Origin: Nocardioides islandensis
GTDB lineage: Bacteria; Actinomycetota; Actinomycetes; Propionibacteriales; Nocardioidaceae
Direction: 5' to 3'
Length of the DNA stretch: 64,000 nucleotides
Assembly (NCBI RefSeq): GCF_015352455.1
Contig: NZ_JADKPN010000001.1
Span: 62,001 to 126,000, forward strand
A program made the position numbers and the translations under genes. The notes beneath the pieces are model-generated. The model had not been told where the DNA came from, did no database searches, and worked only from the letters and a program-made list of their open reading frames with translations. This document shows positions 8,632 through 17,452 of this stretch, one piece after another; within the stretch, counting starts at the first letter, position 1; each line of letters starts with the position of its first letter.

Positions 8632-10449
8632 TCAGGAGTAGAAGTCGTCGATGAGCTTCTTGTAGTTGTCCTCGACCACGTTGCGCTTGACCTTCATCGA
8701 CGGGGTGAGCTCGCCGGACTCGACGGTGAGGTCGTGGTCGAGCAGCTCCCACTTCTTGATGGTCTCCCAGCGGTTGAGGTTCTTGTTCAGCTCGTCGACG
8801 TACCCGGCGACCATCTGGCGGCAGGCGTCGGACTTGACGATGGCCGCGTAGTCGCCGCTGACGCCGTTCTCGGCCGCCCAGCCCGGGAGGGCGTCGGGGT
8901 CAAGGGTGATCAGCGCGACGACGTAGTTGCGCTCGTTGCCGAAGACCATGAACTGGCTGGCGTAGGGGCAGATCGCCTTGAACTTGGCCTCGATCGCGGG
9001 TGGGGCGATGTACTTGCCGCCGGAGGTCTTGAAGAGCTCCTTGATGCGGCCGGTGATCCGGAGGTACCCGTCGGCGTCGAGGGCACCCTTGTCGCCGGTC
9101 TTGAGCCAGCCGTCCTCGGTCAGCGTCTTGGCGGTCTCCTCGGGGAGGTTGTGGTAGCCGTCCATCACGCCGGGGCCCTTGATCATCACCTCGTCGCCCT
9201 CGCCCAGCTTCACGTCGCTGGCCGGGAAGACCGGCCCGACGGTGCCGAAGCGGTAGTCGCGGGGCAGGTTCACGAACGAGCCGGCCGAGGACTCGGTCAG
9301 GCCGTACCCCTCGAGGATGACGATGCCGGCCGCGTTGAACCACTCCGCGATGTCGCGGTTGAGCGCCGCCGCGCCGGAGATGAAGAACCGCACCCGGCCG
9401 CCGAACCGGTCGCGGATCTTGGAGAAGACCAGCCGGTCGAACAGCGTGTGCTGCACCGACAGCAGCAGCGGCACGGACTTGCCGTCGCGCTTGAGCTGCT
9501 CGACCTGGAGGCCGACCTTGAAGGCCTGGTTGAAGATCTTCTCCTTGGCGCCGCCCTCGGCCGCCTGCATCGTCATGATCCGGCCGTGGGCCTTCTCGAA
9601 GATCCGCGGGGCGGCACCCATGAACGTCGGCTTCACGATCGCCAGGTTGTCGATGATCTTGTCCACGCGGCCGTCGATCGCGGCTGCGAACCCGCACGCC
9701 ATCTGCGTGGACATCAGCACCTTGCCGAACGAGTGCGCCATCGGCAGCCAGCGGAACTCGACGTCGTCCTCGCTGAGGATGTCCTGCGCCCGGATCGCCT
9801 CCCCCTCGTAGACCCACGAGCTGTGCCGCAGCCGCACGCCCTTCGGCCGGCCCGTGGTGCCCGACGTGTAGATGAGCGTGGCCAGCTGGTCGGGCCGGAT
9901 CGACTTGGCGGTGTCCTCGATGACGCCCGGGTGCTCGGCGAGGTAGGCGTCGCCCAGCTTCTCCAGGTCCGCCAGCCCGATGACCCAGTCGCCGTCCGCG
10001 GTCCCGTCGAACGTGATGACCTTCCGCAGCGCCGGGAGCTCGGCCTTGCGGGACGTCAGCTTGGCGATCTGCGCGTCGTCCTCGGCGAAGACGACCTGGC
10101 ACTCCGAGTCACTGAGGATGTACGCCGTGTCGTCCTCGTTCGTGGACGGGTACACGGTCGTCGTGGCGGCGCCGGCGCACATGATGCCGAGGTCGGCGAG
10201 GATCCACTCGTACCTCGTGCCGGAGGCGATCCCGACCCGCTGCTCGGCCTGCACGCCGAGCGACAGCAGGCCGGCCGCGATGCGGCTGACGTCGTCCCCG
10301 GCCTGCTTCCAGGTGATCGACTTCCAGTCCTCGCCGACGGGGTACCGGAACGCCTCGCGCTGCGGCGACTTGGCCACCCGCTCGAGGAACTGCACGGCCA
10401 CGTTGGCGGGCAGCGAGTCGATGAAGCTGGCGTCGATCGTGGTGGGCAT
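8632..10449 (-). CDS. Long-chain fatty-acid--CoA ligase (AMP-binding)
   Basis: 605 residues of the FadD15-like class. The AMP-binding P-loop is LATLIYTSGTTGRPKGVRL. Later motifs are LEGYGLTESS, DGWLKTGDKGALDADGYLRITGR and KTSGGKYIAP. It activates long-chain fatty acids to acyl-CoA via acyl-AMP at the membrane face. Start ATG at 10449 with AGGGAGCTTCC just upstream. Not coupled to neighbours; about 110 bases separate it from ribA, including a GGGCGGC/GCCGCCC hairpin near 10473-10491. Confidence 0.93.
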   Translation of the reverse strand: MPTTIDASFIDSLPANVAVQFLERVAKSPQREAFRYPVGEDWKSITWKQAGDDVSRIAAGLLSLGVQAEQRVGIASGTRYEWILADLGIMCAGAATTTVYPSTNEDDTAYILSDSECQVVFAEDDAQIAKLTSRKAELPALRKVITFDGTADGDWVIGLADLEKLGDAYLAEHPGVIEDTAKSIRPDQLATLIYTSGTTGRPKGVRLRHSSWVYEGEAIRAQDILSEDDVEFRWLPMAHSFGKVLMSTQMACGFAAAIDGRVDKIIDNLAIVKPTFMGAAPRIFEKAHGRIMTMQAAEGGAKEKIFNQAFKVGLQVEQLKRDGKSVPLLLSVQHTLFDRLVFSKIRDRFGGRVRFFISGAAALNRDIAEWFNAAGIVILEGYGLTESSAGSFVNLPRDYRFGTVGPVFPASDVKLGEGDEVMIKGPGVMDGYHNLPEETAKTLTEDGWLKTGDKGALDADGYLRITGRIKELFKTSGGKYIAPPAIEAKFKAICPYASQFMVFGNERNYVVALITLDPDALPGWAAENGVSGDYAAIVKSDACRQMVAGYVDELNKNLNRWETIKKWELLDHDLTVESGELTPSMKVKRNVVEDNYKKLIDDFYS

Positions 10450-10560
10450 GGAAGCTCCCTGCACTCAGTGGTCGGGCGGCAGGGGGCCGCCCCGGCGAAC
10501 CGATGCACGGAAACCTAACTCACAGGGTTACGCGCGGGTAGCGGATGTGACCACCCGGAC

Positions 10561-11190
10561 TCAGATCGCGGGCAGCTCGAGGTCGTGACGCTGGCGGCGC
10601 ACCTTGGTGGCGAGGTACGCCGCATTGGTCTCGTTCAGGTGCACGCCGGTCGGCACGCGGGCCGCCACCTCGACGCCCAGGGCGCGCAGCTGCTCGACCT
10701 TGTCCGGGTTGTTGGTGAGCAGCGCGACGCGACCCACACCGAGCGCGCCGAGCATCTGGGCGGCCACCGTGTAGTCGCGCTCGTCGGCCCCGAACCCGAG
10801 CGCCAGGTTGGCGTCGTAGGTGTCCAGGCCCTCGTCCTGGAGGGCGTAGGCGTCGAGCTTGGCGTACAGGCCGATCCCGCGGCCCTCCTGGCGGAGGTAC
10901 AGGAGGAGGCCGCCGACCGCCGCCACCCGCTCGACGGACTCGCGCAGCTGGGGTCCGCAGTCGCAGCGGTCGGATCCGAAGACGTCGCCGGTCAGGCACT
11001 CGCTGTGCACGCGCACCAGGGTCGGGGCGTCGTCGCGACGGCTGGCGAGGCGGCGCTCACCGAGCCGGAACGCCAGGTGCTCGCCGCCGTCCACGAGGCC
11101 GTCGAAGGTGAACGCCCGCGCGCGCGCCGCGAAGCCGTCGCCGAAGCGCAGCGGGATGTCGACCTGGGTACGGATGGCAGCGGGTCTCAT
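10561..11190 (-). CDS. ribA: GTP cyclohydrolase II (stand-alone RibA)
   Basis: 209 residues. Zinc ligands are in SECLTGDVFGSDRCDCG (Cys65, 76, 78), followed by LRQEGRGIGLYAKLDAYALQDEG and LTNNPDKVEQL. It converts GTP to 2,5-diamino-6-ribosylamino-4(3H)-pyrimidinone 5'-phosphate plus formate. Tyr115 aligns with E. coli RibA Tyr105, which suggests the full GCH II reaction rather than the formyl-retaining variant reported for a Streptomyces paralogue. There is no RibB domain, unlike riboflavin-operon RibBA. Last gene of a six-gene operon; its start abuts the upstream stop. Confidence 0.95.
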   Translation of the reverse strand: MRPAAIRTQVDIPLRFGDGFAARARAFTFDGLVDGGEHLAFRLGERRLASRRDDAPTLVRVHSECLTGDVFGSDRCDCGPQLRESVERVAAVGGLLLYLRQEGRGIGLYAKLDAYALQDEGLDTYDANLALGFGADERDYTVAAQMLGALGVGRVALLTNNPDKVEQLRALGVEVAARVPTGVHLNETNAAYLATKVRRQRHDLELPAI

Positions 11191-11880
11191 TCAGTCCTCA
11201 TATCGGTCCGAGAGTGCGTAGCGGAGCAGCACGACGTCGCCCATCCGCTGGACGTTGGCGAGCGTGGCGCGGCGGTCCTTGTTCCAGGGGAAGCGGCCGT
11301 CCTCGACGAACCTCGGCGCCCGCGAGTCTCCGACGAAGAAGGGCGCCACGACCAGGTGCAGCTCGTCCGCGAGACCCGCGGTCAGGAACTGGGTGTGGAT
11401 GGTGCCGCCGCCCTCGACCATCAGCCGGCGCATGCCTCGGGCGTGCAGGTCCTCGACCAGCGCCCGCATCCGCACCCTGGGGCCGCCGTCGACGACCGTG
11501 GCCACGCCGCCCAGGCGGCGGCGTGCCTCGTCGTACGCCGGCCGGGCGCAGTACACGAGCTTGTCGCTGTCCCCGGTGGCGAAGAACCGGGCCTCGGGGT
11601 CCAGCCGGGCGCCGGCCGTGACCGTCACCTTGGCCGGCGAGGCGGGCAGGCCGCGCGACGTGCGCTCCTCGCGGCAGGCGCGGCTGCGCACCAGCAGGCG
11701 CGGGTTGTCCTGGCGGACCGTCCGCGCCCCCACCAGGATCGCGTCGCTCGCCGCGCGCACGCTGTCGACCCGCTCGAGGTCGGCGTCGTTGGACAGCAGG
11801 AGCCGCTTGCTCGAGGCGTTGTCGAGGTAGCCGTCGATCGAGATGCCGCAGCTCAGCAGGATGTAGGGGCGGTCAGCCAC
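11191..11880 (-). CDS. RibD C-terminal-type (dihydrofolate reductase-fold) pyrimidine reductase
   Basis: 229 residues with the RibD_C/DHFR-like fold: YILLSCGISIDGYLDNASSKRLLLSN, DAILVGARTVRQDNPRLLVR, LMVEGGGTIHTQFL and LADELHLVVAPFFVGD. There is no N-terminal deaminase domain. By family it should reduce the ribosylamino side chain of the RibA product with NADPH, as in archaeal and fungal pathways where reduction precedes deamination. GTG at 11880 overlaps the upstream gene by 8 bases. In this operon it probably serves a specialised pathway rather than bulk riboflavin. Confidence 0.88.
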   Translation of the reverse strand: MADRPYILLSCGISIDGYLDNASSKRLLLSNDADLERVDSVRAASDAILVGARTVRQDNPRLLVRSRACREERTSRGLPASPAKVTVTAGARLDPEARFFATGDSDKLVYCARPAYDEARRRLGGVATVVDGGPRVRMRALVEDLHARGMRRLMVEGGGTIHTQFLTAGLADELHLVVAPFFVGDSRAPRFVEDGRFPWNKDRRATLANVQRMGDVVLLRYALSDRYED

Positions 11881-12742
11881 GGGCGCCCACCTCCTCACGC
11901 GCGGGCTCCGCGGCCGGGGCACGGCGGGCCAGCAGCAGCACGACGCCGGGCAGCATCGCGGCGAGCGAGAGGACGCCGTACGCCGTCGCGACGGCCGTCC
12001 CCGTCGCGGCACCGAGCCCCACGAGCGCGAAGACCCAGGCGGCCGCGCCCTCGCGCGGACCCCAGCCGGCGACGTTCGCGGGGATGGCCGCCGCGACCAG
12101 CACCACGAACGCCAGGGCCGCGAGCAGGCCGTCGACCGCGTCCACCCCGACCGCGTGCGCGGCGACGAAGAAGACCGCCGCGTGGCCGACCGCCGCCAGG
12201 GCCGACAGCCCGAGGACGGTGGGCACGACCTCGACCTCCAGCCAGCCCCTCTCGGTCATCACGAGCACGAGGACCGCCAGCACCAGGATCGCAGCGGCCG
12301 CACCGGCGGCGAGCACGAACGTGGACGGCGCGAGGTTGGCGGGCCAGGCGACCAGCACGACCAGCACCCCGACCGCGACCTGGACCGCCTGCCCGACGAC
12401 CCGCTCGACCACGACCGACCGGACGGCGCGGTGCGCCACGGCCCGGTGCACGTCGCCGACGATGCCGCCGGGGAGTACGGAGTTGATCAGCTGCGAGCGG
12501 TAGTACGCCGCCACGGCCTGCCGCGTCGTGAGGTCGGTCCCGGACGAACGGGCGACCAGCCGCCAGCGCTCGGCCGAGCAGAGCGTCGTCCCGGCGACCA
12601 GCACGAGCGCCGCCGCGATGGACCCCGGCCCGACCGCCCTCAGTCCCTCCACGAAGGGATGGGTACCCACGCGCCACACGAGTACACCCAGCACGGCCGC
12701 ACCTCCGGCGACGCGCACCAGGGGCCAGATCCGTCCGGTCAT
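11873..12742 (-). CDS. Flippase-like / lysylphosphatidylglycerol synthase-type transmembrane protein (UPF0104)
   Basis: 289 residues, almost entirely hydrophobic, with about seven to eight membrane helices. Motifs of the LPG synthetase TM family are present: SAERWRLVAR, AVAAYYRSQLINSVLPGGIVGDVHRA and IPANVAGWGPREGAAAWVF. Members flip or hold lipid-linked products, or are the membrane half of MprF. Here it sits between a glycosyltransferase and a reductase, consistent with handling a membrane-attached glycoconjugate; that role is inference. Confidence 0.87.
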   Translation of the reverse strand: MTGRIWPLVRVAGGAAVLGVLVWRVGTHPFVEGLRAVGPGSIAAALVLVAGTTLCSAERWRLVARSSGTDLTTRQAVAAYYRSQLINSVLPGGIVGDVHRAVAHRAVRSVVVERVVGQAVQVAVGVLVVLVAWPANLAPSTFVLAAGAAAAILVLAVLVLVMTERGWLEVEVVPTVLGLSALAAVGHAAVFFVAAHAVGVDAVDGLLAALAFVVLVAAAIPANVAGWGPREGAAAWVFALVGLGAATGTAVATAYGVLSLAAMLPGVVLLLARRAPAAEPAREEVGARG

Positions 12743-12785
12743 GGCACCTCCCTGCCCTGCCCTACGGCGCGAGGTCCGGACCGGT

Positions 12786-13808
12786 TCAGCGGCCGACCGA
12801 CTCCAGCACGGCGGCCAGCTCGGTGGCGGTGCGGTCCCACCCGTCCAGCGAGCCCCGGCGGTCGACGGCGCGAGCCCGCAGCGCCCGGCGTACGGCCGCA
12901 TCGGTGAGCCACGACCGCAGCGCGGCGGCGAGCGCGCCCGGGTCGTCGGCGGGGACCAGCAGGCCGGGGAGCGGGGTCCCCAGCGCCTCCCGTACCCCGC
13001 CCACGTCGGAGGCGAAGACCGGGACACCGCGGGCGAGGGCCTCAGAGGCGACCATCCCGTAGGTCTCGTGCCGCGAGGGCAGGACGACCAGGTCGGCGGC
13101 GGCGTACGCCGCGGAGAGCGCCGGCCCGGTGAGCGCGCCGGCCAGGGTGACCCGGTCGTCGAGGCCGGCGCCGTGCAGGGTCGACCAGAGCGCGGTGGCG
13201 TGGTCGGGGTCCACGGACGCGCCGACGAGGGTCCAGGTCCAGGTCAGGTCGGCCAGCGACGTGAGCGCGGCCACCAGCACGTCGTGCCCCTTGACCGGCG
13301 TGATCGAGCCGACCGAGAGCAGTCGGTGCCCCGACCGGGATCCCTCGGCCAGGGTGCCCTTGTCCGTGCCCGGCGTGACGATGTGGAGCCGGTCGCCCGG
13401 CAGGTCGTAGGCGGACGCCAGCCAGTCGCGCGTCCACCGGCTGGTGCACACCACCGCCGCGGCCGCCGCCAGCGCCCGCGCCTCCGGGACCTCCGCCTCG
13501 GGTCCGGGCGAGCCCGGCAGGGGCAGCCCGACGGGCAGGTGCACGAGCACGACGAGCCGCAGCCGGTCCTCGGCCGCCGTCAGCGCGTCCGGGGCCACCG
13601 ACCCGACCATCCCGTCCACCACCACGGTCGACCCCGCAGGAAGGCCCGTCAGGACGTCGTCGAGCGACTCAGCGCTCGTCTCGTGGACGCTGACCTCGCG
13701 GCCCAGCGCCTGCAGCGCGGCGGCCACCCGGACGTCGTACACGTTGCCTCCGCTCGGTCGAGCGGGGTCCGAGAGCCCGGTCGGGCCGACCAGGTGCAGA
13801 ACGCTCAC
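12786..13808 (-). CDS. Glycosyltransferase family 4 protein
   Basis: 340 residues of GT-B fold. The N-terminal acceptor half begins VLHLVGPTGLSDPARPSGGNVYDVRVA. The donor half has LLSVGSITPVKGHDVLVAAL and the EX7E-type PSRHETYGMVASEALARGVPVFASDVGG. Cytoplasmic, retaining, nucleotide-sugar dependent by family. Start GTG at 13808, 7 bases from the PTPS homologue stop. Acceptor unknown; context suggests a pterin/pyrimidine-derived or lipid acceptor. Confidence 0.9.
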   Translation of the reverse strand: MSVLHLVGPTGLSDPARPSGGNVYDVRVAAALQALGREVSVHETSAESLDDVLTGLPAGSTVVVDGMVGSVAPDALTAAEDRLRLVVLVHLPVGLPLPGSPGPEAEVPEARALAAAAAVVCTSRWTRDWLASAYDLPGDRLHIVTPGTDKGTLAEGSRSGHRLLSVGSITPVKGHDVLVAALTSLADLTWTWTLVGASVDPDHATALWSTLHGAGLDDRVTLAGALTGPALSAAYAAADLVVLPSRHETYGMVASEALARGVPVFASDVGGVREALGTPLPGLLVPADDPGALAAALRSWLTDAAVRRALRARAVDRRGSLDGWDRTATELAAVLESVGR

Positions 13809-13815
13809 GTGCCGC

Positions 13816-14226
13816 TCATCGGGGCGCGAGGGTCCGTTCGAAGCTCGCCCACGCGACGTGGGACTCGTGCAGCGTGACCACGATCTTCTCCAGGCCGCCG
13901 ACCGCGGCGGGTCCGAGCTCTCCCGACCGCACCCGCTCGGCCAGCCGGTCGGCCACCACGCGCGCGAGCATCTCGGTCGAGGTGTTCTGGCCGGCGAAGT
14001 CGTCCTCGTCGTCGAGGTTGCGGTAGTTCAGCCGCGCCAGCACGTCGGCCAGCAGCGTCGTGGCCCTGCCGATGTCGACGAGCAGCCCGTCGTCGTCCAG
14101 GCGCGGACCGCTGAACGACGCGTCGACGACGTACGTCGCACCGTGCAGCCGCTGCGCCGGGCCGAACACCTCGCCCCGGAACGAGTGGGCCACCATCATG
14201 TGGTCGCGCACGGTGACGGTGAACAT
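13816..14226 (-). CDS. 6-pyruvoyl-tetrahydropterin synthase / QueD homologue lacking catalytic residues
   Basis: 136 residues of T-fold. Family landmarks are kept: VAH at 12-14, RLHG at 26-29, QNTSTEML, and LHES near the end. Key residues are not: the protein has no cysteine, the second zinc His of the HGH motif is Ala30, and the Asp-His-His near QueD positions 70-71 reads Asn-Tyr-Arg. It therefore should not do standard PTPS/QueD chemistry. Its ATG overlaps the dehydrogenase stop (TGATG). I recall a crystallised Streptomyces homologue with the same oddity, of unknown function. Confidence 0.85.
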   Translation of the reverse strand: MFTVTVRDHMMVAHSFRGEVFGPAQRLHGATYVVDASFSGPRLDDDGLLVDIGRATTLLADVLARLNYRNLDDEDDFAGQNTSTEMLARVVADRLAERVRSGELGPAAVGGLEKIVVTLHESHVAWASFERTLAPR

Positions 14227-15209
14227 CAGCACCCCTCGTAGGTGATCGTGTGGCACAGCGCCGGCACGGAGCCGTCGGCCAGCTTCGGCAACAGGTCGGG
14301 CAGCTCCCCGAAGGGCGACTCCCCGGTCAGCAGCACGTCGAAGGCCGGATCATCCAGCAGGTCGAGGGCGAGTGCCAAGCGATCGGCCGTCGTGCGGCGG
14401 CCCCGGCGACCGGCGGCCACCGCGCCGACCTGGCTGGCCCGCAGCCCGAGCCGCCGCGCGTGGAACGAGCCGCCGAGCGACACGGTCACGGGGCTGTCGC
14501 CGTACCAGCTCAGCTCCAGCACCTCGCCGTCCGGCGCCAGCAGGTCCAGCGCCGTCTGCAGGCCCGCGGAGGTCGCCGAGGCGTGCACGACCAGGTCCAG
14601 GTCCCCGACGGCGCCGGCCGGGGACGCGAACGACGCTCCCAGCGCCGTCGCCACCGGGGCCCGTGAGGCGTCCACGTCGACCAGGGTCACCTCGACGCCG
14701 GGCATCCGGGCGAGCAGCCGCGCGACACAGCAGCCGACCATCCCGGCGCCGACCACGGCCACCCGGTCGCCCACGAACGGCCGGGCGTCCCACAGCGCGT
14801 TGACCGCGGTCTCGACGGTCCCGGCCAGCACGGCTCGCGCGGCCGGCACGCCCTCGGGGACGACGGTGACCGCCGCGGCCGGCACGACGTACTCCGTCTG
14901 GTGCGGGTGGAGGCAGAACACGGTCCGGCCGACCAGCGACGCCGGCCCCTCCTCGACGACGCCCACGTTGAGGTAGCCGTACTTCACCGGACCGGGGAAC
15001 TCCCCCTCCTGGAAGGGCGCCCGCATCGCGGCGTACTGGCTCTCGGGCACACCGCCCCGGAAGACCAGGAGCTCCGTCCCCCGGCTGACGCCGGAGACCA
15101 GCGAGCGGACCCGCACGTCCTCGGGCCTGCGGGGCGGCAGCGGCGCCGGCCGGATCTCGCCCCGGCCCGGCTCGACGACCCAGAAGGCGCTGGCCCGCTC
15201 CTCGGCCAC
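14226..15209 (-). CDS. Zinc-type alcohol dehydrogenase-like MDR oxidoreductase
   Basis: 327 residues of the medium-chain dehydrogenase superfamily. The cofactor motif is [18 protein letters not shown] with LVDVD at the end of strand beta2. The usual catalytic Cys near the N-terminus is replaced in [12 protein letters not shown], and no structural-zinc Cys cluster is seen, so the chemistry may differ from classic ADH. First gene of the six-gene minus-strand operon; GTG start at 15209, divergent from the fusion gene at 15305. Confidence 0.87.
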   Translation of the reverse strand: MAEERASAFWVVEPGRGEIRPAPLPPRRPEDVRVRSLVSGVSRGTELLVFRGGVPESQYAAMRAPFQEGEFPGPVKYGYLNVGVVEEGPASLVGRTVFCLHPHQTEYVVPAAAVTVVPEGVPAARAVLAGTVETAVNALWDARPFVGDRVAVVGAGMVGCCVARLLARMPGVEVTLVDVDASRAPVATALGASFASPAGAVGDLDLVVHASATSAGLQTALDLLAPDGEVLELSWYGDSPVTVSLGGSFHARRLGLRASQVGAVAAGRRGRRTTADRLALALDLLDDPAFDVLLTGESPFGELPDLLPKLADGSVPALCHTITYEGC

Positions 15210-15304
15210 CCGTCACCTCCTGAACCCGGCCGTGAACCCGGCCACGCACACGCTCGTAAGTCCGAACGTAGCGATGTCCGGTCGTCCAGCACTACGGAGG
15301 TGAC

Positions 15305-17443
15305 GTGACCGACGTTCATCGGTGGGGCCCCGCCAACGCGGTCACCGCCGTGCGCGCCCTGCTGACGGTCGTGCTGGCGGTCCTCGTCGTCCGCAGTGCC
15401 TCGCCGACGCTCGTGACGGCGCTGGCGGCCGTCGCCCTGGCCACCGACGCGGTCGACGGGCGGGTCGCTCGTCGTACCGGCACGGTGTCCGGGTTCGGGG
15501 CGCGCTTCGACATGGAGACCGACGCCGCCCTGCTGCTCGTGCTCAGCGGGTACGTCGCGCGGGACCTCGGCCTGTGGGTGCTGGCGATCGGGCTGGCGAG
15601 GTACGTGTTCGTGGCCGCCAAGCTGCCGCTGCCCTGGCTGCGCGGACAGGCGCCGTACCGGGCGTGGTGCAAGTGGGTGGCCGCGATCCAGGGCATCGCG
15701 CTGCTCGTCGCGGCGAGCGGCCTCCTCCCCGACCGCGTGGCCACCGCCGCCCTGCTGGGCGCCCTCGCGCTGCTGACCGAGTCCTTCGCCCACGAGGCCT
15801 GGGACCTGTGGCGCACGCGGCAGCCGCACCGGTCCGTACCCCGCGTCGCCGCGCTCACCGGCCTGCTGTCCGTCCTCGTCGTCTGGGCGGTCCTGGTGGC
15901 CCCGACCAGCATCGGCACGCTCTCCCCGGCGGCGTTCCTGCGCATCCCGCTCGAGGGGCTGGTCCTGATCGGGCTGGTGCTCGTCCTCCCCCCTCGGCTC
16001 GCGACCTGGGTGGTCGGCGCGGCGGGCGTCGTCCTGGGCGTCCTGACCCTGCTCAAGGTCCTCGACATCGGCATCTCGGTGGCCTTTGCTCGGCCGTTCG
16101 ACCTGATCGGCGACCCGGTCTACGCCGGCGCCGGCATCAGCTTCCTGCGCGACGCCCTCGGCACGCCCAACGCCTACACCGTCTCGGCCCTCGCGATCCT
16201 GCTGATGGCCGGCGTCCTGGTGCTCGTGCCGTACGCCGTTGACCGCGCGGCCCGCTTCACCCGCCGCCACCGCCCGGTCGCCGGGCGGGTGGTGCTCGTG
16301 CTCGCCCTCGTCTGGGCCGTCGGCGCCGTCGCCGGCGTCCGCGTCGGTGCCGGCGAGCGGCTCGCCGCCGCGACCGACGTCCACCTCGCCGCCCACCACG
16401 TCGAGCTGGTCCGCGCCAACCTCCGTGAGCGCGCCGAGCTGTCGCGGGCGATCGCCGTCGACAGGTACGCGGACGTGCCGGGCTCGCGTCTCTTGCGGGC
16501 GCTGCGGGGCAAGGACGTGCTGCTGGTCTTCGTCGAGAGCTACGGCAAGGTGGCGCTCGACGGGCTGCCGACCTCGCCGCAGCTGCGCGACAGCGTGGAC
16601 GGGTACTCCCGCCGGCTCGACCGCGCCGGGTTCGGCTCGCGCAGCGGCTGGCTGACGTCGCCGACGTTCGGGGCGATGAGCTGGTTCGCGCACTCGACGC
16701 TTCAGTCGGGGCTCTGGATCGACAACCAGAGCACCTACGACCTGCTGATCCAGCGCGACCGGCTCACGCTGAGCAGCGCGTTCCTGAAGGCCGGCTGGCG
16801 GTCGGTGGGCGTGATCCCCGCCGACACCGAGCCGTGGCCCGAGGGCGTCGACTTCTACCGGTGGCAGCACCTCTGGGACTCCACCAACATGAGCTACGAG
16901 GGTCCACGCTTCGGCTACGGGCGGATGCCCGACCAGTTCGCCCTCCACGCGTTCGACGACCTCGAGCTCGACCGGCCCGGCCGCGGCCCGCTGATGGCGG
17001 AGATCGACCTCGAGTCCAGCCACAACCCGTGGGTCCCGCTGCCCCGGATGATCGACCCGGCCGACCTCGGCGACGGCTCGGCGTTCGACGGCATGCAGGA
17101 CGAGGGCCCCCAGCGCGAGGAGACCTGGCGTTCGGCGGACCTGGTCAAGGCGGCGTACGTCCGCTCCCTGCAGTACTCCCTCGACGCGCTCACCTCGTTC
17201 GTCGAGCAGAACCAGGACGACGACCTGGTCGTCATCACCCTCGGCGACCACTGGCCCGTCACGACCGTCTCCGGCACCACCGGCGGCCACGCCGTCCCCA
17301 TCAGCGTCATCGCCCGCGACCCGAAGGTGCTGCGCGCCATCGACGGCTGGCACTGGGACCACGGCCTGCGTCCCACCGACGCCGCACCCGAGTGGCGGAT
17401 GGACAGCTTCCGCGACCGGTTCCTGGGTGCGTTCAGCGGGTAG
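15305..17443 (+). CDS. Fusion: CDP-alcohol phosphotransferase + sulfatase/alkaline-phosphatase-like domain
   Basis: 712 residues. The N-terminal half is polytopic and has the full CDP-alcohol phosphotransferase signature DAVDGRVAR-x8-GARFDMETD (about residues 48-73), which transfers a phospho-alcohol from a CDP-activated donor. Several more membrane helices follow (about 180-345). From about 390 the C-terminal part is sulfatase-like: DVLLVFVESYG, SPTFGAMSWFAHSTLQSG (nucleophile region) and ITLGDHWP (metal site), probably outside the membrane. GGAGG precedes the GTG start. Divergent from the six-gene operon, which it probably serves. Confidence 0.88.
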   Translation: MTDVHRWGPANAVTAVRALLTVVLAVLVVRSASPTLVTALAAVALATDAVDGRVARRTGTVSGFGARFDMETDAALLLVLSGYVARDLGLWVLAIGLARYVFVAAKLPLPWLRGQAPYRAWCKWVAAIQGIALLVAASGLLPDRVATAALLGALALLTESFAHEAWDLWRTRQPHRSVPRVAALTGLLSVLVVWAVLVAPTSIGTLSPAAFLRIPLEGLVLIGLVLVLPPRLATWVVGAAGVVLGVLTLLKVLDIGISVAFARPFDLIGDPVYAGAGISFLRDALGTPNAYTVSALAILLMAGVLVLVPYAVDRAARFTRRHRPVAGRVVLVLALVWAVGAVAGVRVGAGERLAAATDVHLAAHHVELVRANLRERAELSRAIAVDRYADVPGSRLLRALRGKDVLLVFVESYGKVALDGLPTSPQLRDSVDGYSRRLDRAGFGSRSGWLTSPTFGAMSWFAHSTLQSGLWIDNQSTYDLLIQRDRLTLSSAFLKAGWRSVGVIPADTEPWPEGVDFYRWQHLWDSTNMSYEGPRFGYGRMPDQFALHAFDDLELDRPGRGPLMAEIDLESSHNPWVPLPRMIDPADLGDGSAFDGMQDEGPQREETWRSADLVKAAYVRSLQYSLDALTSFVEQNQDDDLVVITLGDHWPVTTVSGTTGGHAVPISVIARDPKVLRAIDGWHWDHGLRPTDAAPEWRMDSFRDRFLGAFSG

Positions 17444-17452
17444 GACGCCTCG

